A stretch of 18,209 bases of DNA, taken from NCBI GenBank assembly GCA_001839685.1, contig MLAK01001366.1, forward strand, positions 1 through 18,209, read 5' to 3'. Position numbers and translations under genes: made by a program. This document shows positions 7,891 through 15,807 of this stretch, one piece after another (position 1 is the stretch's first letter; every line of letters begins with the position of its first letter). Source of the DNA: Tritrichomonas foetus (taxonomy: Eukaryota > Parabasalia > Tritrichomonadida > Tritrichomonadidae). The notes beneath the pieces were generated by a model. That model saw only the letters and a list, made by a program, of their open reading frames with translations, made no database searches and had not been told where the DNA came from.

Positions 7891-8208
7891 TGAGGAAATG
7901 TAACGTACAGTCTACTATTTCGAAATCGATCTACAATTGATCGTCATGGTATAATTTAACCTTAGCTTCGAACGGTTAAAACAGAAAAGTTAAAATAATC
8001 AGAACAAACTTTTTCCGTATATATATGGTCGAATGACATAGTAAAGACCATATAAATATGGAAAAAGCTCATGTGGATCACTTGGTAAATAGGAATGTTT
8101 TCAATTCTTATCTGGCCTATTTCAATATATCACGATCATTTATCCACACAAAAAGTGTATGTCTAGTAAGATTTGAAAGGAACATCGCTTTTAAAAAAAA
8201 TATGAGAT
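7891..8208. promoter_or_regulatory. Divergent promoter region with CGGTTA box and large inverted repeat
   Basis: This 318-bp spacer separates the coiled-coil gene (-) and the CHD-like gene (+). AACGGTTAA lies at 7971-7979 and a long inverted repeat at 8009-8067. A small upstream ATG at 8202 opens an out-of-frame nine-codon ORF that overlaps the start of the CHD-like gene. Confidence 0.5.
8009..8067. repeat. 22-bp inverted repeat with 15-base loop
   Basis: Arms 8009-8030 and 8046-8067 pair at 20 of 22 positions. One of the two mismatches is a G/A difference that would allow a G-U pair in RNA. Each arm has the form CTTTTTCC, then AT-rich sequence, then GGTC, so each also contains CC-(about 10 A/T)-GG symmetry. 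It could be a cruciform-forming regulatory site, a paired protein site, or the remnant of a small inverted-repeat element. It lies 142 bp before the ATG at 8209. Confidence 0.8.
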
Positions 8209-10989
8209 ATGGAAGAAGCCCTCAAATTTGAAAAAATATTCGCAAATGTTGGAGGAACTGATTTGTTTTTCGAAAAGCTGAAACGAGCACTATCTTTTCT
8301 CTCGAACGAAAGAATTCCTGATAATATGGCCTTTGGATTGTCAATGAAGAAGCCGCAGTATTGGAGCTTAACTCACGACTATGCCCTCCTTCTAGTTATT
8401 TATCAATACGGACTTGATATCTGTCCTGTCATTCGTCACACAAATACCTTTCTTGGATTAGTGAAGCCGCGCTCCTTAATTCCATCTTCATCCTGGCTAT
8501 TTGGCCGACTTGTTTTGTTGGTTTTCGAAATCAATAGTTTCATTCCTGATGATTTTCAATTAGGCCCAATTCGATCAGTTTCATATGTTTCCATCTTTCA
8601 AAAAGATGCGAAACGAAATTATCTATCAAGAAATGAGCAATTAGCCATTCTCCAATATCTTTTTATTTGTGGGGTTCAAAATGTTGAGCTAGAATCTATT
8701 TTAGCAAAGATTAAAACAATGCTTTTTATGAGTAATGTTGAAAATTCTGCTCTTCATGAATTTGTTGTTCAAGTTTTATCAAAGTGCAACTATTTTATCC
8801 CAAATTCATACCTTAATCTCCCACAAACTACAAATGATGATCTAATTCAATGGATTCCAAACAAATATATATATTTGTTAGCAGATAATTTAAAACTATT
8901 TTCAAAAATTCGAAATCTTGTTGCGACTAGAAATTGCCTTTGTATTCAACCACCAAAATGGAACATAGCGCCACCTTTTTGGACACAAGAAGCCGATCTT
9001 TTGTTTTTCCTTTCTGTTGCCGAATATGGTTTGTTTAATATTCCTTATTTGGCAGAATTTATTCCACCACCTGAAGGTTACAATCTTGTTCCAATTGTAG
9101 TTGTATGGAAACATTTAATGCTTGAGAAATATTTGAAGAATATAATAAGAAACGAGAATTTAACACATCTAAAATTTTTATACAATTTTAATCAATCACT
9201 TTTAAGACTGAAATACCTTTGTCGAATTTATGCGGCACATTGGCAACAAAAAGATCAATCACTTGACAAGCAAAATAATAATAATATGACGAATGCTTTC
9301 AATGAGATTTTTTCTCGATTGTTGTATCAAAGCTACAAATATTCTAAAACTACCCCATCATATAAGTCCTTACTGTTTCCAAATAATTACATTTCAATAT
9401 CTGAAAAATATCCAAATAACCAACTTAATGTTAGTAGAAATATAATTCGCTTACTGAACTCTACTCTTGTACCCGATGATGCACCAATATTGCTTGAGAA
9501 AAAAAGTCATGGTTCAGAAATAAACAATTTTCTTCCCAATATAATTAGACGCTCATTTACAGGAAATGTGGATGACTATTTAATACCTACGCCATCAAAT
9601 ATCCAGTCAAATGCTCAATCAAATATCCAATCAAATGCTCAATCAAATATCCAATCAAATGCTCAATCAAATATCCAATCAAATGCTCAATCAAATATCC
9701 AATCAAATGTTCAATCAAATATCCAATCAAATGTTCAATCAAATATCCAATCAAATGTTCAATCAAATATTTCATCTAGTTCATCATTCATGAATGCATA
9801 TCAATCAGTAAGTCCATCAGTTCAAAATCAACAAGCTCATCAAATTGGCGCACACAATCACCTTTATCCAAATCATCAAATTCCTCATAATCTATCCGGA
9901 ATCACCAATCCAGCTGTTGCTTGGGCTTTAGAGAAGCCATGTCGAACCATTAATGAACTCAATGCCCTAAATCAAAATATATCTTCCTTATTAATCGCTT
10001 TAGGCCGGGCGACACAACATACTCCTGAAGAAATAAACCAAATTCGCTTGCTGATAATGAGACAACAACAAATTCGAGATGCACTAAACAAATATACTGG
10101 TGTACAATCCCAAAGCATGAATCCTTTAAACACCAATAATGCTTTTAACCAACAAAATAATCGGCCGCCATCGAACTTATCGAATAATCCCAACCTTCAA
10201 AGCCAACAAAATATTTCTATTGCTTCAAATCAATTCAAAAAAAAGTTAATTCCAATCCCGCAAATTAAAGAAAAAAAAGCATCTCAGACTTTAAAAGCTC
10301 GTCCTATTTATAAACCATCGCATAATAAAGAAATGAATGATCCATTTTTTTTAACATTCACACACAATACAGCATTAAACTATTGTGGATTCAACATGTT
10401 ATCTAAAAATGAAATCCCAAGTGCTATGGATTTAATCAACAATGAAGGAAAATCACAAATAGACAATCCAACATTAGAACCTATTCTAGATAATTTATGC
10501 GTAGTTCCATACTTTTTACTGGATAAAAATTCAAGAAAGAAAATAGACAAACACTTAAATGAAATTAGTTTGACATCAAATCCACTCAAAGTGACAGATG
10601 ATCAACAATTAGATTTATGCAATCAATTAATTAAATTGAAATCTGTTGTTCCAATCATTGTGAATAATCGAAAAATAGCAGAAACATATCTTGGTTATTC
10701 CAAATTTTTGAATCTTTTCAATGATGAAATGCTTCTTAGGGTGGTGTTTTACATTCACGGAGCAGCAGAAAATCCCATTTTTACGTTTAAAATTCCAACG
10801 AGGAGCAAAAAAATTTCTTCAAATAATTTTTTGTCTTCTTTTTCTGATTTTAAAAAGGTATTGAATGAAATGAAACTCATTGATGAGAATTTTCCAGACA
10901 TACCTGAGATGTCACCGCTTGACTTGGTTGATATTCGTCCCATACCAGAGATTACTCAAATGGAGCTTGATGAAATTTTTAGTCGATAA
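8209..10989 (+). CDS. CHD6-9-like C-terminal module protein without ATPase
   Basis: The 926-residue protein resembles the region C-terminal to the ATPase of CHD6-9/kismet chromatin remodelers. Three parts appear in the same order. The first is a WxxxxHD block, PQYWSLTHDYALLLVIYQYG (residues 49-68). The second is a SANT-like segment, YLSRNEQLAILQYLFICGV (about 138-156), followed by helix to about 193. The third is LFSKIRNLV (230-238) leading to a second W block, PPFWTQEADLLFFLSVAEYG (255-274). In CHD7-type proteins the equivalents are WW..DADKSLLIGVFKHG, a SANT repeat, and LLRKIRE...WW...HDRDLL. There are no chromodomains or helicase motifs here. Residues 463-518 are SNIQ/SNAQ tandem repeats, and the middle is Gln/Asn-rich and likely disordered. 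A conserved-looking C-terminal region (about 700-926) is unrecognised. It is probably a nuclear subunit. The family link is from memory and needs profile confirmation. Confidence 0.7.
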   Translation: MEEALKFEKIFANVGGTDLFFEKLKRALSFLSNERIPDNMAFGLSMKKPQYWSLTHDYALLLVIYQYGLDICPVIRHTNTFLGLVKPRSLIPSSSWLFGRLVLLVFEINSFIPDDFQLGPIRSVSYVSIFQKDAKRNYLSRNEQLAILQYLFICGVQNVELESILAKIKTMLFMSNVENSALHEFVVQVLSKCNYFIPNSYLNLPQTTNDDLIQWIPNKYIYLLADNLKLFSKIRNLVATRNCLCIQPPKWNIAPPFWTQEADLLFFLSVAEYGLFNIPYLAEFIPPPEGYNLVPIVVVWKHLMLEKYLKNIIRNENLTHLKFLYNFNQSLLRLKYLCRIYAAHWQQKDQSLDKQNNNNMTNAFNEIFSRLLYQSYKYSKTTPSYKSLLFPNNYISISEKYPNNQLNVSRNIIRLLNSTLVPDDAPILLEKKSHGSEINNFLPNIIRRSFTGNVDDYLIPTPSNIQSNAQSNIQSNAQSNIQSNAQSNIQSNAQSNIQSNVQSNIQSNVQSNIQSNVQSNISSSSSFMNAYQSVSPSVQNQQAHQIGAHNHLYPNHQIPHNLSGITNPAVAWALEKPCRTINELNALNQNISSLLIALGRATQHTPEEINQIRLLIMRQQQIRDALNKYTGVQSQSMNPLNTNNAFNQQNNRPPSNLSNNPNLQSQQNISIASNQFKKKLIPIPQIKEKKASQTLKARPIYKPSHNKEMNDPFFLTFTHNTALNYCGFNMLSKNEIPSAMDLINNEGKSQIDNPTLEPILDNLCVVPYFLLDKNSRKKIDKHLNEISLTSNPLKVTDDQQLDLCNQLIKLKSVVPIIVNNRKIAETYLGYSKFLNLFNDEMLLRVVFYIHGAAENPIFTFKIPTRSKKISSNNFLSSFSDFKKVLNEMKLIDENFPDIPEMSPLDLVDIRPIPEITQMELDEIFSR
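9595..9774 (+). repeat. Coding 24-bp tandem repeat (SNIQSNAQ)
   Basis: Seven 8-residue units follow one another inside the CHD-like gene: four SNIQSNAQ, then three SNIQSNVQ, closed by SNIS. The Ala-to-Val change is one C-to-T in GCT and is confined to the 3' units, which shows the order of duplication. The basic period is 12 bp (tetrapeptide SNxQ) and the higher-order period 24 bp. Length is likely to vary between strains without breaking the frame. The encoded tract is polar and probably a flexible linker. Confidence 0.95.
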
Positions 10990-11495
10990 TAAATTGTCTG
11001 TATTATTTATCAATTTTAATGCGAATATCTTTTTTATTTTTATTTTTATGAATTTATTTTTATGTTTTCTGTTCATACTTAAAATCTTGACTTTATATGA
11101 TTTTGTTTGAAATAAAAGAAATGAGTTTTGTTCTGTGTTCAGGGTAAAAAAAATTAATATAACTGATCAAATTGTGATGTTCAGATGATAAAAGATGAAA
11201 ATTGACTGTATACGTTGTAGATTCAGATATGTCTCATAATTGAACAAATCTATCTTGAACTGATTATCAACTAATTATAGATATCAAGATATCAAATACC
11301 AAATTCAATTATATACAAATTTATTTGAAAAGTTTGAATAATTTATCGCGTATTCTTTTGAATTACCTACTTTTTCTTTCAAATTCTGAGAGAATATGGC
11401 CAAATTCTTCGATCGATACTTTCTTTCAATTATCTGGAAATTTTCATATTTTTACACAATTTTTCCTAGAATATTTCTCTCTTTTATAAATTCGA
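10990..11495. other. AT-rich spacer, 506 bp
   Basis: This lies between the CHD-like gene and MetAP2. A small inverted pair GATATC-AA-GATATC lies at 11280-11293. The last 40 bases before the MetAP2 ATG are pyrimidine-rich (TTTCTCTCTTTTATAAATTCG) and probably hold its start site. No coding remnant recognised. Confidence 0.5.
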
Positions 11496-12731
11496 ATGTC
11501 GAACAAAAGAGGCAAGAAGCAACAAGTTTCAACAGAAGAAGATGACCTCGAATTCCTTCTCGCTGCAGCTGCACAAAATAAAGCCAAAAAAGAAGCTGCT
11601 TTAAAACAACTCGAAATTCCAGATTCAGTTTTCGAAAAACTTCCACCAGCGCCATCAGTCGAATATCCAGACGGTAAATATCCAACACGTGATTTCATCG
11701 AATATAACGAACATGTCGGTTTTCGCCCAAAGAATGCGGAACAAGAGAAAAAGTTGGCCGAGCTTGAAGCTGCTCTTCCTGATCTTAGAGAAGGCGGTTT
11801 GGCTCATGAAAAAGTTCGCGAATGGTCAGTCAATGCCGGAATTATCAAACCAGGTGTGAAACTATACGATATGTGCGCACAGATTGAAGAAGCCGTTCGA
11901 AGGGAGGTTCATTATAGCCCACCAACGCGTGGTCTTGCCTTTCCCTGCGGCTGCTCACTGAATAATGTTGCTGCACATTATTCGCCATTATATTCAGACG
12001 ATCAGACAGTTTTAGGCACATCTGATGTGATGAAAATCGACTTTGGTGTCGCTATAAATGGTCACATCATTGATTCTGCTTTTACTGTCTGTTTTGATGA
12101 AAGATTCAAGCCACTCATTGAAGCATCCCGCGAGGCTACAAACAAAGGCATCAGAATGGCTGGCCCAGATGCACGCATCAGTGAAATTGCAGCAGTCATT
12201 GATGAAACAATCAGCTCATATCAACTCGAGCTAGACGGGAAAATTTATCCAATTCGTCCAGTCGAAAATTTGACAGGCCATCAAATGAAGCAATACACCA
12301 TTCATGCTGGAAAGTTCATTCCTATTGCTAAGCCGAAGCCAGGCTACCAAGCATACGATCAAAAAATGGAAATCGGCGAACTTTACGCATTAGAAACGTT
12401 CGCCACAACCGGAAGTGGAATTGTTCATGATGATGGCGCCACTTCGCATTTCATGATTGACCCAGAAGCCAAGCAGGCACCGAAAGGAAGCCTGAGGGAT
12501 CTTGAAGACTGCATCAGAAGGAACTACAAAACAATGGCTTTCTGCCAAAGATTCCTCGAACGTGATGGTGAGCATGATTTCAAAATTGCACTTGATAAAC
12601 TTGTTCACTCTAAAATTGTGAACCCTTATCCACCACTTGCAGATGTGCCTGGATCATACGTGTCACAGCACGAACACTGCTTCGGAATATTTGAGAAAGG
12701 AATTGAAGTTGTCAGCAGAACACATGAATAA
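11496..12731 (+). CDS. MetAP2: Methionine aminopeptidase 2
   Basis: This 411-residue metalloprotease removes the initiator methionine from nascent cytosolic proteins. The pita-bread fold motifs of type 2 enzymes are clear: GLAFPCGCSLNNVAAHYSP with the substrate-contact H161, KIDFG with D182, IIDSAFT with D193, GHQMKQYTIHAG with H262, YALETF with E300, and QHEHC with E393. These five metal ligands match human D251, D262, H331, E364 and E459, and H161 matches H231, the residue fumagillin modifies. The helical insert that separates type 2 from type 1 enzymes (about 325-380, with MAFCQRFLERDG) is present. The N-terminal extension is short and Lys/Glu-rich (SNKRGKKQQ, NKAKKEAALKQ), smaller than the polybasic arm of animal enzymes. 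Codons are fairly C-rich, suggesting good expression. The stop is TAAAA. It lies 335 bp upstream of eL36, on the same strand. Confidence 0.97.
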   Translation: MSNKRGKKQQVSTEEDDLEFLLAAAAQNKAKKEAALKQLEIPDSVFEKLPPAPSVEYPDGKYPTRDFIEYNEHVGFRPKNAEQEKKLAELEAALPDLREGGLAHEKVREWSVNAGIIKPGVKLYDMCAQIEEAVRREVHYSPPTRGLAFPCGCSLNNVAAHYSPLYSDDQTVLGTSDVMKIDFGVAINGHIIDSAFTVCFDERFKPLIEASREATNKGIRMAGPDARISEIAAVIDETISSYQLELDGKIYPIRPVENLTGHQMKQYTIHAGKFIPIAKPKPGYQAYDQKMEIGELYALETFATTGSGIVHDDGATSHFMIDPEAKQAPKGSLRDLEDCIRRNYKTMAFCQRFLERDGEHDFKIALDKLVHSKIVNPYPPLADVPGSYVSQHEHCFGIFEKGIEVVSRTHE

Positions 12732-12927
12732 AATGAATGAACTATTTTCACAAATGTGTATTTCTTTTTTGATGATTCAAATTCTTATTATGATTTCTTA
12801 TTCTGACAGGTTCTCGTTGTTATCAATAAAATCGAGAATATAATAATAATTCCCAATTTTTCGAGAATACTCTCCCATATTAAATTATAAAATATTTAAC
12901 CTAGTATTAAAGAATTTCTACAATCAG

Positions 12928-12951
12928 TAGAATTGCTGGGAAGCAATTCTA
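12928..12951. repeat. Perfect 10-bp hairpin with GGGA loop
   Basis: TAGAATTGCT (12928-12937), loop GGGA, then AGCAATTCTA (12942-12951). It sits about 200 bp after the MetAP2 stop and 115 bp before the eL36 ATG. It could fold in RNA or be a palindromic protein site. No trichomonad role is known to me. Confidence 0.6.
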
Positions 12952-13034
12952 AAAATTGAATGAATGTGAATTTATACGATCAAATTATTACTCAAAAAGT
13001 TGTATTAAAATCTTTAGAGAACGTTTATATAAAT

Positions 13035-13066
13035 CGGTTATCGCGGTTAGGTCCGACCTTTTCACG
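13035..13066 (+). promoter_or_regulatory. eL36 core promoter: two CGGTTA boxes and CCTTT
   Basis: CGGTTA at 13035-13040 and again at 13044-13049, then CCTTT at 13057-13061, six bases before the ATG at 13067. From memory, Trichomonas vaginalis core promoters include a Myb-bound motif and a CCTTT motif (M5) overlapping the transcription start. This arrangement fits and supports 13067 as the start, with a leader of about ten bases. Confidence 0.55.
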
Positions 13067-13327
13067 ATGTCTTCAACAGAAAAGGCAGCTGCCACAAAAA
13101 CACACAAATCAAGCGGTAAGCATAACAAGTTTGTTCGTGAAGTCGTTCACGAACTTTCTGGCTGGGCTCCATACGAACGTCGTGCCATGGATATCATCAA
13201 ACTCGGAAAGAACAAATTAGCACGCTCATTCCTCAAGAAACGCCTCGGAACACACTCACGCGCCATTCGTAAGCTCCATCACCTTGAAGACGTTATCCAA
13301 GAAGAAAACATTCAGCACCATCACTAA
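13067..13327 (+). CDS. RPL36: 60S ribosomal protein eL36
   Basis: The frame is open from 12956, but the conserved protein begins at the ATG at 13067 (86 residues), directly behind a core-promoter-like block. eL36 motifs are clear: KHNKFVREVV (18-27), GWAPYERRAMDIIKLGKNK (32-50) and FLKKRLGTHSRAIRK (55-69). The protein is shorter than the roughly 100 residues of animals and yeast. It lacks most of the basic N-terminal leader and ends in a HHH tail instead of the usual Lys/Ala-rich end. It belongs to the large ribosomal subunit. Codons are strongly C-ending (CTC, ATC, CGC, CGT), as expected for high expression. The stop is TAAAT. Confidence 0.95.
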   Translation: MSSTEKAAATKTHKSSGKHNKFVREVVHELSGWAPYERRAMDIIKLGKNKLARSFLKKRLGTHSRAIRKLHHLEDVIQEENIQHHH

Positions 13328-13784
13328 ATATTTTTCTAAAGCTGATTATAAATTTCTCAAAATTTTTTCTTGTTATTTCCTGAATAATTTAACTTTTAAT
13401 ATTCAATTACATCTCTATAATTTTACATAAAATGTGCATCATGTGATGGAATTTGTATTTCATGAAATATCCTGTCATTATCAATAAATACAGCAAAAGA
13501 ACTTCCCTAATAAGTATAAAATTTATTTACCATTCGATTTAAAGGCACTATTGGAATAATGAGAAGTGAGTTGCGATAGCTGAAGAAACTGATGAATATG
13601 TTTAAATACTGAAATGCATTTAATATTTAGATATCTATTTCTGCTTCTTCCAGTAGTACTAATGAAGAAAAATACATATATTTGATTAATTAATAATGAC
13701 GGCGAGTCTTTATTTGTGATATTTCAGTCCTAATAGAATACAATAATGATTTAGCACGCAATGTTTACGACAATTTCAGCTATA
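13328..13784. other. AT-rich spacer, nothing recognised
   Basis: This lies between the eL36 stop and the inverted discoidin-like remnant. I see no coding frame, RNA or clear repeat. Confidence 0.5.
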
Positions 13785-13884
13785 CAAAGAATTCAATACC
13801 CATCTAATAAAAATCATAATCATCTCCATGATTTTTGACTCGTTGATAAATGCGAATATATTGATAGAAATTATTTCCTCGACT
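13785..13884 (-). pseudogene. Second remnant of the discoidin-like domain, inverted
   Basis: Read on the minus strand, 13884 to 13785 aligns without gaps to 6420-6519 at 89 of 100 bases. It translates to RGNNFYQYIRIYQRVKNHGD, then DYDFY, a TAG stop, MGIEFF and another TAG. The other copy has RGNN, NQYIRINQLGKNHGD and IEFFG. Upstream (13885 to about 14030 on the minus strand) short stretches such as FDAFRSEMNHVLNIF may be older, more decayed sequence of the same gene, but that is uncertain. The fragment has in-frame stops and no start, so it is not functional. Confidence 0.8.
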
Positions 13885-14147
13885 AGAATATGTTCAACAC
13901 ATGATTCATTTCACTTCGAAAAGCATCAAATTCTTGGTGATCTGCATAACCTTATTCCTCATAATTGTTTATGTGTTGATCTAAATTGTTCGGCAAAGTG
14001 TTCCTCAATTTCTTGATATTAATTCATTTTTTTGTTTAATTCTTAAATCCAGTAAAATTAGCAATAAAATAATGAAAAACACATTTTAAAATGCATGTTT
14101 ATTCCATAACAAACACTAAAAACCAAATAAATCGTGCATCGAGCTTT
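13885..14147. other. Spacer downstream of the SH3 gene
   Basis: This may hold decayed upstream sequence of the discoidin-like remnant on the minus strand. A 62-codon plus-strand ORF (13828-14016) crosses this stretch and the remnant, and I regard it as chance. Confidence 0.4.
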
Positions 14148-15179
14148 TCATTCAACTGGTTCAAGAATCGTGCATGGAGCGTATCCAACTTTCCCATCTG
14201 CCTTTTCAACAAGCCAAAATGGTGTCAAGTTTGCTTTTGTCACCTTCACAATTTCTTTCTTTCGTAAAGTAACTTCATCATCATTTTTTGCATCATAGTC
14301 ACTCCATACTCTTGCAAAGAATATCCCTCCGTTTTCTTTCCAAATTTTTGGAACCATTTCAATATTTGGCAATTTTGGAGTTCCTGTGAATGATTTCAAT
14401 TTGAAAAATGCTGCAGCTATTTGAGATTTTTGACGAATAATGTTTTCTTCATCATTTTGCTTATTCCGTATTTCTTTTAATTCGATATTTGGAAAGCATG
14501 CATAAATTTCTTTAGTTGCAGCACAAATTGTGTCATCTTCATCTTGAACAAGGGCTAAATAGGATTTATGAAACATTTCCAAGTGCCAATACGTCATTGA
14601 TTCTTGATCGAGAACTACTTTAAAAAGCTCCATATACTTAAAGTGAAATGACCTGCTGATTGAAATTTCAAGTGACTTCTCATCATTTTCTGTCATTCCG
14701 CAGCGAATGACTTGGTTTAAATCAAGTGAACTATCCTCTCTTTTATGGAAAAAATGATTTGAATGTGTGAAATAGGAATCATATATTTTGGTGAGAATAT
14801 TTATGTTTGATTCTGCGAAATTATTAATCTCTTTGATCTTATTTGAGAGCTCGCTTTTCTGTCTTTCAAGTTCTGGCAATGTTTTATTCGTTAAATATTG
14901 AATTGCTTGGTTCATCGAATCATGAATAGTAGAAAAGGTAAGCGACATCGGCTGTTTGCGAAATCCTTCATTGGTCGGAAGATCTGAAAATTCTTTTGGA
15001 TCAAGAATCATCATGATTTGTTTACCGTAATAGCATAAATTATTTAAATAATCAATATCCGCATTTACTGACTGTAGCTGCTTGCCATAATAATCACCTA
15101 TTTTAAGAATAGCGCATTTGATGAGATTGATCGAAAGATTAGTTGACTCTTTTTCGAGAGAAAACCCATGAGATTTCAT
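14148..15179 (-). CDS. SH3-domain protein with long helical N-terminal region
   Basis: The C-terminal 57 residues (287-343) are an SH3 domain: ARVWSDYDA in the ALYDY position, the acidic RT-loop KNDDEVTLRKKEIV, FWLVEK with the binding-groove Trp, and GYAPCTILEPV in place of GxxPxxYV. The first 280 residues are mainly helical with a coiled-coil stretch at about 95-125 (LPELERQKSELSNKIKEINN). The length and the helix-then-SH3 layout resemble BAR or F-BAR adaptor proteins such as amphiphysin or PACSIN, though no BAR signature is provable by eye. The likely role is a cytosolic adaptor binding Pro-rich partners at membranes or actin. Pro-rich tails occur in the neighbouring products at 6823 and 15808, but pairing is speculation. 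The start is a good ATG; the stop is TGA. Confidence 0.85.
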   Translation of the reverse strand: MKSHGFSLEKESTNLSINLIKCAILKIGDYYGKQLQSVNADIDYLNNLCYYGKQIMMILDPKEFSDLPTNEGFRKQPMSLTFSTIHDSMNQAIQYLTNKTLPELERQKSELSNKIKEINNFAESNINILTKIYDSYFTHSNHFFHKREDSSLDLNQVIRCGMTENDEKSLEISISRSFHFKYMELFKVVLDQESMTYWHLEMFHKSYLALVQDEDDTICAATKEIYACFPNIELKEIRNKQNDEENIIRQKSQIAAAFFKLKSFTGTPKLPNIEMVPKIWKENGGIFFARVWSDYDAKNDDEVTLRKKEIVKVTKANLTPFWLVEKADGKVGYAPCTILEPVE

Positions 15180-15807
15180 TTTTTATTGGAAAAATTTGAT
15201 GGAAAATTGATCGTAATCAATTGAAAAGAATATCTATGATCGTAAAGGTTAAAACTTTTAGCATTAACTGTACTTTTGCATCTTATCATGATTTATTCAT
15301 ATGAATGACATTTTATTAAACTCAAAGGATGCTAATTAACATAATATTATTTTAAATTGTTTCTTTAATCGCATGTGAATATCATACTTATTCCTCATCA
15401 CTTTCTAATGAATCGAATATGATCAAATAATCACAGATAGAGGAGAGAATTGTCAAATCGATAAATAAAAAAGGTTTAGTCATAAATATACTTTTTAGTT
15501 TTGCAGGATTTTTATTTCTTCATGCAAAAAAAAAAAAAAATAAATTTCCATATCAGAAATCTGAGCGCATGATGAATTTTGATTATAGTAATCATTCGTA
15601 TTTCCCTGTCTCATTATTAAATAGTATATTTAAGGCCTCATTAAAGACATTGAAACCAATGTTATTCAAATTAATATTAAATATTCTTAAAATATGATTT
15701 CACGTTCCAACTTCTTACCTAGACATTCATTTGATTCTTACCTGATTACCAATTCCATAATGATGATCATTCATTCATCAATTTTCTTTTTTGATATTCC
15801 AAAAGAA
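15180..15807. other. AT-rich spacer, 628 bp, with an A15 run
   Basis: It includes the promoter of the SH3 gene (an AAAGGTTAAAA stretch near 15244). An uninterrupted run of 15 A lies at 15526-15540. No gene remnant is recognised. Confidence 0.5.

Noticed and set aside
9587..9775. Antisense YLIEHLIG repeat ORF as a gene
   Set aside because: It is the complement of the SNIQ/SNAQ repeat; the period is a multiple of three, so open antisense frames are expected.
10880..11110. ORF across the CHD-like stop codon
   Set aside because: It starts inside the CHD-like gene and runs into AT-rich spacer giving Phe/Ile-rich sequence; it is typical noise.
11444..11698. Minus-strand ORFs at the start of MetAP2
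   Set aside because: Two overlapping antisense frames cover the MetAP2 N-terminus; the sense gene is certain.
12956..13066. N-terminal extension of eL36
   Set aside because: It has no ATG at its start (TTG), does not resemble eL36, and overlaps the CGGTTA/CCTTT promoter block.
13828..14016. 62-codon plus-strand ORF
   Set aside because: It lies opposite the discoidin-like remnant, which explains the sequence better; it has no recognisable domain.
15526..15540. A15 run as a retroposed poly(A) tail
   Set aside because: No coding or element sequence and no target duplication is seen next to it; a plain homopolymer is enough.
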